Source: Spirochaetota bacterium
Lineage (GTDB): Bacteria > Spirochaetota > Spirochaetia > DSM-27196 > PWMO01
Assembly (NCBI GenBank): GCA_009908925.1
Contig: JAAAOH010000239.1
Span: forward strand, 1 to 8,805
Length of the DNA: 8,805 bases
Reading direction: 5' to 3'
The position numbers and the translations under genes are program-made. Numbering within the stretch: the first letter of the stretch is position 1; each line of letters opens with the position of its first letter. The notes beneath the pieces are model-generated. The model had not been told where the DNA came from, did not search any database, and saw only the letters and a program-made list of their open reading frames with translations. Shown here piece after piece: positions 1-6,333 of the stretch.

Positions 1-792
1 GATTTCCGCGAGATTTCGGTGAACGGTGTGGAGATAGGAAGCACCGTGAGGTACAACGGCATCGCGGTGGGATCGGTGGAAGACGTCGAGTTCGGCGGCG
101 AGTCCCTGGACCACGTCGTGGTGCGGGTCTCGATCCGTGACGACGTGCCGCTGCGCGAGGATGTAAAGGCACGGCTCGTACCGGTCGGTATCACCGGGCT
201 ACGAGAGATCGAGCTCTTCGGTGCCACGGCGGAGGCGACCGAGCTCGAGCCCCGATCACATATTCCCGCACAGCCCTCTACGCTCGACCGGCTGACCGAA
301 CCCGCTACCAACATCGCGAACGAGCTCGAGTTCGTGGTGTTTCGCCTTTCCGAGCTTCTGCGCGAGGAGAATCGTGCGGAGGTCGAGTCAGCCCTCCGGG
401 ATATCTCGGGAATACTGAGCGAGAACCGCGGGCGCATCAGCCGCATCATGCGGAACGTGGACGGCTTCGTGGCGGAGACACGCGAGCCGCTCTCGCAAAT
501 CGTTTTCGAGGTTCAAACCGCCGCGGAAACACTCTCGGCCACGGCTTCGGAGCTCAATGTCGCCGTTTCGCAGCTTACCGACTCTACAGGTGGGAACGAC
601 CTGCGAGGTGTCCTCGAGAACCTCAACCGCACCGTCGCACAGACGGAGGACAGTATCCGCAACATCGAGTCCGTTGTCGTGGCCGGAGAGGACGGGCTTC
701 TCGATTCGCTTGCTCTCCTCGAAGAGACCCTCGAGTACCTCAATAACTTCGCAATCACCATAAGTGAAGACCCCTCGAGGCTGATACGATAG
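1..792 (+). CDS. MCE/MlaD-family lipid-binding protein of an ABC transporter (5' end outside window)
   Basis: This is the periplasmic substrate-binding subunit of an MCE-type lipid transporter. In this family it is anchored in the inner membrane and forms a hexameric ring or tunnel for lipids. The frame is open from base 1, so the N-terminal membrane helix and the first MCE strands are missing; the GTG at 19 is internal. The visible 263 residues begin inside the MCE domain (about 1-75): V-x-Y-N-G-I-A-V-G at 16-24 and the GITGL hairpin at 63-67 are typical. The linker IPAQPSTLDRL (88-98) is followed by a long helical, heptad-like region (about 98-250) and the C-terminal DPSRLIR (257-263), which resembles the end of many single-MCE proteins. 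The permease and ATPase genes follow, with a lipoprotein gene in between. The family call is firm; the lipid moved and the direction of transport cannot be read from the sequence. Confidence 0.9.
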   Translation, partial: DFREISVNGVEIGSTVRYNGIAVGSVEDVEFGGESLDHVVVRVSIRDDVPLREDVKARLVPVGITGLREIELFGATAEATELEPRSHIPAQPSTLDRLTEPATNIANELEFVVFRLSELLREENRAEVESALRDISGILSENRGRISRIMRNVDGFVAETREPLSQIVFEVQTAAETLSATASELNVAVSQLTDSTGGNDLRGVLENLNRTVAQTEDSIRNIESVVVAGEDGLLDSLALLEETLEYLNNFAITISEDPSRLIR

Positions 793-830
793 GGGCATGC
801 CGTGGTCGATGCATGGCGCGGTAGCACTAT

Positions 831-834
831 GGAG
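831..834 (+). promoter_or_regulatory. Ribosome binding site deciding the lipoprotein start
   Basis: GGAG lies six bases before the ATG at 841. The in-frame GTG at 802 and ATG at 829 have no comparable Shine-Dalgarno sequence. They would also put 13 or 4 extra residues before a complete lipoprotein signal peptide. The site therefore favours 841. Confidence 0.6.
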
Positions 835-840
835 CCGACA

Positions 841-1464
841 ATGAAGCTGCAAATCGTCCTGTCCGCCTCACTGGTTCTCGTGTCCGCACTGCTGCTGTCG
901 GGGTGCCTCTCTCAGCCGACAGAGCCGACCAATTACTACGTACTCGAGTTCGACGACTCGGCTTCCGGCGCACCGCCTGAACGCGGCGCTGCGGATGATG
1001 CCGGAGCTGCGGCGGTAATCATCCAGGATGCCGAAGTGGCGCCGATGTTCGACCGACGCCAGCTTCTGCAACGTCTCGACGGCCCGCTCGTGCGCTACCG
1101 AAACGGTGATCTGTGGGCGGTTTCACCCGCGACGGCGGTCGCGAACCTGGTACGCGAAGGCGTGGAGCGCAGCCCGCGTTTCGGCAGTGTCAGCACTGGG
1201 CGACGGGCGGCCGGCAGCTACGAGGTGGTGATCCGCATCGACGCGCTCACACACTACTGTTGCAGCCGGGCGTCCGAGGGCGAGGTGGCCGGCGAGCTCA
1301 CGCTGCTCGATCTCCAAAGCGGCAGCACTGTAACCCGCCACCGTTTCGAACGACGAGAAGCGCTCGGCGACGAGGAACCGCAGAGCTTCGTCGAGGCGGT
1401 CTCTCGCATTCTCTCCGAGGAAGTCATTGCGTTTCTCGGCAAGACCCCTGACGAGCTCGAGTAA
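841..1464 (+). CDS. PqiC-like ABC-transport auxiliary lipoprotein
   Basis: This 207-residue protein starts with a lipoprotein signal peptide: charged start MKLQ, hydrophobic core 5-19, and lipobox LSGC with the acylated Cys at 22. The residue after Cys is Leu, which under E. coli Lol rules means outer-membrane sorting. The mature part matches the ABC_trans_aux/PqiC pattern: YYVLEF at 32-37, the strand IIQDAEVAPMFDRRQLLQRL (60-79), then LWAVSP at 91-96 and a helix ANLVREGVERSPRF. Known PqiC-type proteins partner an MCE protein and are thought to dock it at the outer membrane. The position directly between the MCE and permease genes supports that role. A Cys-Cys pair at 140-141 (HYCCSR) is unusual. 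The stop codon is two bases before the permease ATG, so translation is probably coupled. Confidence 0.8.
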   Translation: MKLQIVLSASLVLVSALLLSGCLSQPTEPTNYYVLEFDDSASGAPPERGAADDAGAAAVIIQDAEVAPMFDRRQLLQRLDGPLVRYRNGDLWAVSPATAVANLVREGVERSPRFGSVSTGRRAAGSYEVVIRIDALTHYCCSRASEGEVAGELTLLDLQSGSTVTRHRFERREALGDEEPQSFVEAVSRILSEEVIAFLGKTPDELE

Positions 1465-1466
1465 TC

Positions 1467-2561
1467 ATGGCAGCCCTGAGTCTGAGTGCGGACGGAACCA
1501 CCCTCGAGCTGACGGGCGATCTGACGAAGGAGACGGTTCCCTCACTCTATCGAAGCATGACCGAGACCGTCACTCCTGAAAACCGCGACCGGATTCGGCG
1601 CATCGGGTGCTCCGGGATCGAGGGAAGCGACAGCGCCGGTGTTGCGCTCATCGAGTTGATCCGTGAGCGTGTGGGCTCCCACGTCGAGATAGAGGGTGCG
1701 CCGGAAGGCATGAGGGACACGCTGTCGCTCTTTGCCTCGCGCGATGAGGCGCCGGAAGCGGGGGGCACGCCGCCGCGTCCCCTGCTCGCGCGCTCGCAGG
1801 AGCGGCTTCGGGGCGCCGCGGGGGGCATCACGGGGTACATCCGCGTTGCCGCCGACTCGATGGTCTGGGCTCTCTTCGATCTCTTCGGCCGGCGTCAGCG
1901 CCGCCGCGGCTCCTTTGTGACCCAGTCCGTTCGCATTGGAGTGCAGTCGATCGGGATAATTGCGCTGCTGTCTTTCATCATCGGTTTCATCGTGGCCCTT
2001 CAATCCGCGGCACAGCTGCGGCTCTTCGGGGCGAACATCTATGTGGTGAATCTGCTCGCGCTCTTCGTCGTCCGCGAGATGGGGCCGCTCATGACCGCCG
2101 TCCTCGTTGCCGGGCGAAGCGGCTCCTCCATCGCCTCCGAAATCGCGACCATGAAGGTGACCGAAGAGCTCGATGCCCTTCAGGTGATGGGACTCTCTCC
2201 GGTTCGCTACGTGGTCGTTCCCAAGGTGCTCGCGATTACGGCGGTCATGCCGGTGCTCACCATGATTTCCATGGTGGTCGCGATCCTCGGTGGTATGGCG
2301 ATCAGCCTGCCGTATCTCGACCTCACCGCCCGCACGTTCATCGGTCAGTTCGTGGACGTGCTGAGTCTCTACGATCTGGTTACCGGTTTCTCCAAGAGCA
2401 TAGTGTTCGCCTGGCAGATCGTCATCGTCGCCGCATACTACGGCTTTCGCGCCACCGGCGGCGCGGAGGGCGTGGGACTTGTGACGACGAAGTCCGTAGT
2501 AGCATCGATTTTTTCGGTGATCGTCATCGATGTATTCTTCAGTTTCGCGTATCTGACCTGA
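1467..2561 (+). CDS. MlaE-family lipid ABC transporter permease with fused N-terminal STAS (MlaB-like) domain
   Basis: This is the inner-membrane permease of the MCE system, 364 residues. Residues 1 to about 92 form a STAS domain: strand LELTGDLT, then the signature DSAGVALI (55-62), where Ser56 sits at the position of the phospho-accepting Ser/Thr in anti-sigma-antagonist proteins and of the conserved Thr in MlaB. A Pro/Gly/Arg-rich linker (93-120) leads to the MlaE domain (about 150-362). Family hallmarks are REMGPLMTAVLVAGRSGSSI (203-222), ASEIATM (223-229), EELDALQVMG (233-242), VVPKVLA (250-256) and YYGFRATGGAEGVG (324-337). Around five hydrophobic helices are visible. In E. coli the STAS protein MlaB is separate and binds the ATPase MlaF; here it is built into the permease. 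The ATG follows the lipoprotein stop by two bases, and the next gene starts 14 bases after this stop. Confidence 0.92.
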   Translation: MAALSLSADGTTLELTGDLTKETVPSLYRSMTETVTPENRDRIRRIGCSGIEGSDSAGVALIELIRERVGSHVEIEGAPEGMRDTLSLFASRDEAPEAGGTPPRPLLARSQERLRGAAGGITGYIRVAADSMVWALFDLFGRRQRRRGSFVTQSVRIGVQSIGIIALLSFIIGFIVALQSAAQLRLFGANIYVVNLLALFVVREMGPLMTAVLVAGRSGSSIASEIATMKVTEELDALQVMGLSPVRYVVVPKVLAITAVMPVLTMISMVVAILGGMAISLPYLDLTARTFIGQFVDVLSLYDLVTGFSKSIVFAWQIVIVAAYYGFRATGGAEGVGLVTTKSVVASIFSVIVIDVFFSFAYLT

Positions 2562-2570
2562 GAGGAGGGG
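2562..2570 (+). promoter_or_regulatory. Strong ribosome binding site before the MlaF-type gene
   Basis: GAGGAGGGG directly follows the permease stop codon and sits five bases before the GTG at 2576. It is the best Shine-Dalgarno sequence in the operon and supports a GTG start. Confidence 0.75.
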
Positions 2571-2575
2571 GCGCA

Positions 2576-3328
2576 GTGCCCGAGCAGTCAATCATCCAGG
2601 CACGCGGTCTGGAAGTCGCGTACGGCGAGACCGTCATCCTCCGTGACGCGGGCTGCGACATTTACCCGGGCCAGATCACCTGTATCGTGGGCGGAAGCGG
2701 CTCCGGGAAGACGACGCTCCTGAAGTCCTTTTTCGGGCTCATCCCCGTGTCGCAGGGGCGGATTCGGCTCTTCGAGAGTGACCTCGCCTCCCTCGGTGAG
2801 GCCGACTACAACGGAACCCTGCGGCGGCTCGGCGTGCTGTTCCAGAACGGCGCGCTCTTGAACTCGCTGACCGTGTTCGAAAACATCTCCGTCCCGCTCG
2901 AGCAGCACACGGGGCTCCCGGCCGAGATTATCCGGCGTATGGTAGAGGTGAAGTTGAGCCTGGTGAATCTTCCCGGCACCGAGGACCTCTATCCGGCGGA
3001 GCTTTCCGGTGGCATGAAGAAGCGAGCCGCCCTCGCGCGCGCGATCGCCCTCGACCCGGAGATTGTCTTCCTCGACGAGCCGAGCGCCGGCCTCGACCCG
3101 CAGAACAGCGCCGCGCTCGACCGCCTCATGATTTCCCTGCGTGACCGGTTGCAGGTCACCCTCGTGGTTGTCACTCATGAGCTCGACAGTATTCGACGGA
3201 TCGCCGACCGTATTGTCTTCGTGCACGAGGGAACCGTGCTCTTTGAAGGCTCTCTCGAAGACGCGGAGGCAGCCGACATACCGGCGCTCAACGCATTTCT
3301 CGAGCCTGCCGGAGAACGCGCGCGCTGA
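2576..3328 (+). CDS. MlaF-like ABC transporter ATP-binding protein
   Basis: This 250-residue cytoplasmic ATPase should power the MCE lipid transporter with the upstream permease. All ABC motifs are intact: Walker A GGSGSGKT at 39-46, Q-loop Gln90 in LFQNGALL, signature LSGGM at 143-147, Walker B IVFLDEPSAGLD at 163-174 with catalytic Glu168, and H-loop His201 in VVTHELDSI. The Q-loop context FQNGALL and the signature LSGGMKKRAALARAIA are those of the MlaF subfamily rather than of amino-acid importers. Length is normal for the family. The start is GTG with a strong ribosome binding site. It is the last recognisable core subunit of the transporter operon. The C-terminal tail ALNAFLEP resembles that of MlaF-type proteins. 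Confidence 0.93.
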   Translation: MPEQSIIQARGLEVAYGETVILRDAGCDIYPGQITCIVGGSGSGKTTLLKSFFGLIPVSQGRIRLFESDLASLGEADYNGTLRRLGVLFQNGALLNSLTVFENISVPLEQHTGLPAEIIRRMVEVKLSLVNLPGTEDLYPAELSGGMKKRAALARAIALDPEIVFLDEPSAGLDPQNSAALDRLMISLRDRLQVTLVVVTHELDSIRRIADRIVFVHEGTVLFEGSLEDAEAADIPALNAFLEPAGERAR

Positions 3329-3360
3329 GGCCGGCGCCTCGGTGACAGGGCTGCGCTTGC

Positions 3361-3378
3361 CCCGCAACCCGATGCGGG
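3361..3378 (+). repeat. Short perfect hairpin at the start of the next gene
   Basis: CCCGCA (3361-3366) and TGCGGG (3373-3378) form a perfect six-pair GC-rich stem with a six-base loop ACCCGA. No T-run follows, so it is not a classical terminator. It overlaps the ATG at 3372 and ends just before the ATG at 3381, so it could affect translation of the barrel-like gene or reduce readthrough from the transporter operon. Confidence 0.4.
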
Positions 3379-4043
3379 ATATGCTTCAGGCCGTGGCAGC
3401 ATTACAACGACAGTCAGGTGGACGTGGCGGTCGGCTTTTGCCCATTCTGCTTCTGCTGGTGTTCTGCGTCGGGTTGCCGGTCTTCGGGCAGGAAACCCGG
3501 GATGACAACGGTGGTCGCGGCGTCGGTCGTGATCCACGGGTCAGTGAGCCGGGGCGGCGCATCCTCGTCGGCATGGAGTGGACGGCGCTCATCCCCGCGC
3601 TGGATTTGTGGCCCGATGTGAATAACGCCTTCGTACCCTCGTTCTCGCTCGGATATGCGGACCTGTTCACCGAAGGGCTCAACGCTTACGCGGGGCTTGG
3701 ATACTGGTACCTGACCGGCGAAGAGGATCCCTCGGTCGGCGGCCATATCTTTCCCGTCTATGTGGAGCTCGAGTATTCGCCCCTTCGTGCCGGGTGGACC
3801 GAGGCGGGCATCAGCCTGCAGGCAGGGGCCGCGCGAACCGACATCGTGAAACGGGGCAACAACTGGGAGAAGCGTGAGGAGGGGCTTACGTGGCTCGGCT
3901 ATGCCGCCGCGGGGCCAATCCTTACCCTGAACCTCGGAAGCTTCGTACGCCTTCATACCGGGGCGCGGTGGAAGATGCTCATGCAGCCGGACGGATTCGG
4001 CCACTACGTGGGAATCCCGCTCGGGATACGGGTCAGGTTATAA
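3372..4043 (+). CDS. Exported small outer-membrane beta-barrel candidate
   Basis: I do not recognise the family. The 223-residue product has an Arg-rich n-region, a strong hydrophobic core (about 22-36) and a likely signal peptidase I site after VFG at 37-39. The mature part alternates short amphipathic strands with turns rich in Gly, Asp and Asn, and aromatic residues (for example YAGLGYWYLTG at 106-116). It ends in GIPLGIRVRL, which looks like a closing beta strand. Size and pattern would suit an eight-strand barrel, though this is inference. The start is uncertain: ATG 3372, ATG 3381 and GTG 3342 are in frame and none has a good ribosome binding site at normal spacing. Only 43 bases separate it from the MlaF-type gene, so it may be cotranscribed with the lipid transporter. 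Confidence 0.7.
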   Translation: MRDMLQAVAALQRQSGGRGGRLLPILLLLVFCVGLPVFGQETRDDNGGRGVGRDPRVSEPGRRILVGMEWTALIPALDLWPDVNNAFVPSFSLGYADLFTEGLNAYAGLGYWYLTGEEDPSVGGHIFPVYVELEYSPLRAGWTEAGISLQAGAARTDIVKRGNNWEKREEGLTWLGYAAAGPILTLNLGSFVRLHTGARWKMLMQPDGFGHYVGIPLGIRVRL

Positions 4044-4060
4044 GGGCGGCGCCGAGGGTG

Positions 4061-4501
4061 ATGAAACATCTGGCCTGGCGCCTTCTCTTCGAGAGGGCCG
4101 AACACTGGATACTGCAATTGATCCGCTCGGGGATGGCAAGCGTTTCGGCCGCGGTCGGCGATTACGGCTTGCTCATTCTCCTCGTCGAGGTCTTCGCCGT
4201 GCGGCCAGTACGGGCGAGCGTCTTCGGGTTTCTGTTCGGTCTTTTCATCAGCTATCTCTTTACCACACTGTGGATCTTTCCCGGCTCCGATCACGGACAC
4301 CACCGGCTGCAGTTGTTCTTCTTCGTGCTGACCGCGGGCACAGCGCTGGTCCTGCATACCGGCCTCATGGTGCTGTTCGTCGAAGAGCTCGACATGTACT
4401 ACGTGCTTGCAAAAGCACTCAGCATGCTCGCGGCCTTCATGTGGAACTTCTCATTTCGAAAGCTCGCCCACATCTACCTCACCGAGAAAAGCCGGCAGTA
4501 G
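4061..4501 (+). CDS. GtrA-family four-helix membrane protein
   Basis: This 146-residue integral membrane protein has four hydrophobic helices at about 22-44, 50-72, 84-106 and 112-131. The layout fits GtrA: an entry helix with RSGMASVSAAVGDYGLLILL (22-41), a second helix ending in SYLFTTLWIF (64-73), a short polar loop, and a last helix ending in WNFSFRKLAHI (128-138), which matches the family's terminal asparagine/arginine motif. GtrA proteins are thought to flip undecaprenyl-phosphate-linked sugars or act in cell-surface polysaccharide synthesis. No glycosyltransferase gene is in the window to support that pathway. The ATG is 18 bases after the preceding stop. GAGGG sits two bases before the ATG, which is closer than usual. 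The remainder of its context is lipid transport and outer-membrane genes on the same strand. Confidence 0.75.
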   Translation: MKHLAWRLLFERAEHWILQLIRSGMASVSAAVGDYGLLILLVEVFAVRPVRASVFGFLFGLFISYLFTTLWIFPGSDHGHHRLQLFFFVLTAGTALVLHTGLMVLFVEELDMYYVLAKALSMLAAFMWNFSFRKLAHIYLTEKSRQ

Positions 4502-4566
4502 TTCGGTGTCGGGGGGCGAGTGTGCACGGCGTGTCGGCGGGCGCCGGTGGGGCAGGCCTCGTCGGG
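4502..4566. other. Convergent intergenic spacer
   Basis: Sixty-five GC-rich bases separate two genes that end towards each other. I see GC-rich inverted segments but no stable stem followed by a T-run on either strand, so no terminator is called. Confidence 0.5.
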
Positions 4567-6219
4567 TCAGGGCCGGCTGACGCGGGAGAAGCGCCACGCG
4601 AAGCCGAGCGTCGCCTCGAAGCCGAGCTCACCGTCATCCACGAGAAGCGCGGGCTCCGCGTAGATCCCCATCGTCGGCACCGGCCGGTAGACCGGGCGCA
4701 GAGCGACCCGGTGCAGGACCCGCCGCGGCGCGCTCTCGACGTGCTCGGAGGCGCGGTAGGGGGTCGAGTAGAGGTTTGCTCGTGTGTTCTCCACCCGAAT
4801 GAGATACGAGAGTCCGAGGTCGAACGACGGCCCGCGTGCAGCGCCCGGTCGTCGCCCAGCGTCAGAACCGCGCGCAGCGCCAGCCGCCGGCCCCGATCCT
4901 GCGTCCCATCCCGCGGAGGTCTCTACGAGCGCCCACAGCGCCCCAGGCCCGTACGGAGAGGTGAGCGGCATGCTCTCCGAGCCCGCATCAGTGTTCTGCC
5001 GATAGATCGCGCGGCTGAGGAGGAACTCTTCGTGGAAGTTTCCCCACAGGTAGTGCGTGTGTCCGACCTCGAGGAGAGCGGAAAGCGCCGGGCCGTCGGC
5101 CTCCCGGCGGTATCGCATGCCGGCGATGTAGGCGGGGATGGTCGGTAGCTCGCTGTCTGCGATACCGAATGTTTCGGCGCTGACGTCATCGAGGCCTACC
5201 TGCGTGTAAACCTCGAGGCCCGGCGCCGCTGCGTAGCTCGCGTCGAGGACGAGGCACATATTGTTGGGCACGATGTCCGCATTGTGCCAGCTGAAGACGG
5301 GGAAGAAGTCCCCGAGCTGGAAGTGGTTCATGGGACGGGATATCAGCATCTGCCCGCCGATGCCGAGCCGCAGCCTGTCCCACGCGTACTCGAAGTAGTG
5401 CACGTTGTAGAAGATGATGTTCTTTCCGTAGGCGTACTGATCGGCGTGTTCCCATACTGTGTCGGCGAGCACCTCCGGCATTCCCGCGTCGATCTCGGCG
5501 TCCGAGGCGGTATTGTCGATGGTCGACACGAGGTGGGTCATGCGCAGGCGCCCGAGCGTCAGGGAGACGCGGGCGGCGTCGAGGTAGGGAAGACGATCGG
5601 AGGCCATGAGCGAGGAACGCGAGGAGGGGCCGAAGTGAACCTGCTGCCTTCCGAAGGTCGTGGAAAGGTAATCCCCGGGCACGTAGAGGTATCCGGTGTA
5701 GATGAAGTTGTTCTCGAAGGGCGCCGGGTTCCCGTCGGCCGGGAGGGGAATATTGGTGGGAAGCTCTACATCATACTCGCGTTGCAGCACCGTCTGGGTA
5801 ACGAGCTGCGGGCCGCCGTCTACCCCGTAGGCGGTTTTGAACCGCAGAAGCGGCTCCTCCCGCTCGAGGCTCTCGAGGAAGCTGAGGTCTTCGCGGTTGG
5901 CCTCGAGGTAGGTCTCCGGTTGGAGATCGAGGTCGATCAGGAGACGTAGGTCGCCTTCTCGAAAATCAAGCGCCGCGGCCGCCCGCTCTGCCGACCTCCT
6001 CGAGCCTGACGAGGGATGAAGGTCTTCCAGTAGCCGATGAAGTGAGTCACGGGAGCGGGGAAACACCGCCGTCGGAAACACCCGGCCGGTTTCACCGTAA
6101 GCATCACGCACCCCTGTGTCGAGGTCGTCGCTGAAGAGATCCTGGCTGCGGGCAAGGGGTGAGGTAGCCGCAAGGGCGAAGAGCGTCAACAGAAGAACCG
6201 GGGTGCTTCGAGTGAACAT
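4567..6219 (-). CDS. Exported outer-membrane barrel protein resembling the Wzi/capsule-assembly type
   Basis: The 550-residue product starts with a clear signal peptide (MFTR, hydrophobic 7-19, likely cleavage after ARS at 23-25). A helical, charged N-terminal part (about 30-125) precedes a long strand-rich region (about 125-545), rich in aromatic residues and Gly. The segment GRQQVHFGPSSRSSLMASD (190-208), LPYLDAARVSL (210-220), then FEYAWDRLRLGIGGQMLI (276-293) and FFPVFSWHNAD (305-315) recall Wzi-like proteins (a GRQ-x-x-x-x-GP motif, then a lipid-facing barrel). This is family-style similarity seen by eye, not a proven hit. The last strand ends in FAWRF at 540-544, with a six-residue tail after it. 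A Gly/Ala/Arg-rich loop lies at about 438-464. The ATG at 6219 is chosen because the signal peptide begins there; upstream in-frame codons would precede it with non-signal sequence. Confidence 0.75.
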   Translation of the reverse strand: MFTRSTPVLLLTLFALAATSPLARSQDLFSDDLDTGVRDAYGETGRVFPTAVFPRSRDSLHRLLEDLHPSSGSRRSAERAAAALDFREGDLRLLIDLDLQPETYLEANREDLSFLESLEREEPLLRFKTAYGVDGGPQLVTQTVLQREYDVELPTNIPLPADGNPAPFENNFIYTGYLYVPGDYLSTTFGRQQVHFGPSSRSSLMASDRLPYLDAARVSLTLGRLRMTHLVSTIDNTASDAEIDAGMPEVLADTVWEHADQYAYGKNIIFYNVHYFEYAWDRLRLGIGGQMLISRPMNHFQLGDFFPVFSWHNADIVPNNMCLVLDASYAAAPGLEVYTQVGLDDVSAETFGIADSELPTIPAYIAGMRYRREADGPALSALLEVGHTHYLWGNFHEEFLLSRAIYRQNTDAGSESMPLTSPYGPGALWALVETSAGWDAGSGPAAGAARGSDAGRRPGAARGPSFDLGLSYLIRVENTRANLYSTPYRASEHVESAPRRVLHRVALRPVYRPVPTMGIYAEPALLVDDGELGFEATLGFAWRFSRVSRP

Positions 6220-6226
6220 GGCTTCC

Positions 6227-6255
6227 GGTATATCTGCAGCGGGTGCGCCCGTCAA
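6227..6255 (-). promoter_or_regulatory. Sigma70-like promoter for the Wzi-like gene
   Basis: On the minus strand TTGACG (6255-6250) is followed after exactly 17 bases by TATACC (6232-6227). The predicted transcription start, about seven bases on, is 6219-6221, which is on or next to the ATG at 6219. The transcript would be leaderless, and the GGAAG just upstream of the ATG would lie outside it. Confidence 0.55.
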
Positions 6256-6293
6256 CTGTGCTGCGGCCGCGGAGGCGCTCCGGCGAGACGCGC

Positions 6294-6322
6294 TTGACAC
6301 TTCCTCGCGGCGGAAGTACACC
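6294..6322 (+). promoter_or_regulatory. Sigma70-like promoter for the secreted unknown protein
   Basis: A consensus -35 TTGACA (6294-6299) is followed after 17 bases by TACACC (6317-6322). The predicted transcription start is near 6329, four bases before the ATG at 6333. The -35 is perfect, while the -10 is weak (three of six). Confidence 0.55.
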
Positions 6323-6323
6323 G

Positions 6324-6333
6324 TTCTGCAGAA
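6324..6333. repeat. Ten-base perfect palindrome at the predicted transcription start
   Basis: TTCTGCAGAA reads the same on both strands. It spans the predicted start of transcription and the A of the ATG at 6333. It could be an operator half-pair or chance. Confidence 0.3.

Noticed and set aside
19..21. GTG as a possible start of the MCE protein
   Set aside because: The frame is open to base 1, the codons before it continue the MCE domain, and a start here would lack the membrane anchor.
802..840. Longer lipoprotein with a GTG start at 802
   Set aside because: It would add 13 residues before a complete lipoprotein signal peptide, and GGAG at 831-834 fits the ATG at 841.
1542..2591. Long open frame on the minus strand (349 codons) opposite the MlaE permease
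   Set aside because: It is an antisense shadow of a clearly real gene in GC-rich DNA. Its product is rich in His, Arg, Asp and Glu with no domain pattern, as expected from the reverse complement of a hydrophobic protein.
2588..3367. Open frame on the minus strand (259 codons) opposite the MlaF-type ATPase
   Set aside because: The plus strand has every ABC ATPase motif in order; the antisense product has no recognisable feature.
4502..4566. Rho-independent terminator between the convergent genes
   Set aside because: GC-rich inverted segments are present, but no compact stem with a following T-run was found on either strand.
4270..5148. Plus-strand open frame across the gtrA-type gene end and the Wzi-like gene
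   Set aside because: It overlaps two better-supported genes in other frames, and its product is Arg/Pro/Ala-rich with no signal or domain.
5284..5949. Plus-strand open frame (221 codons) inside the Wzi-like gene
   Set aside because: Val/Gly/Glu-rich antisense product; the minus-strand frame has a signal peptide, a promoter and outer-membrane character over its full length.
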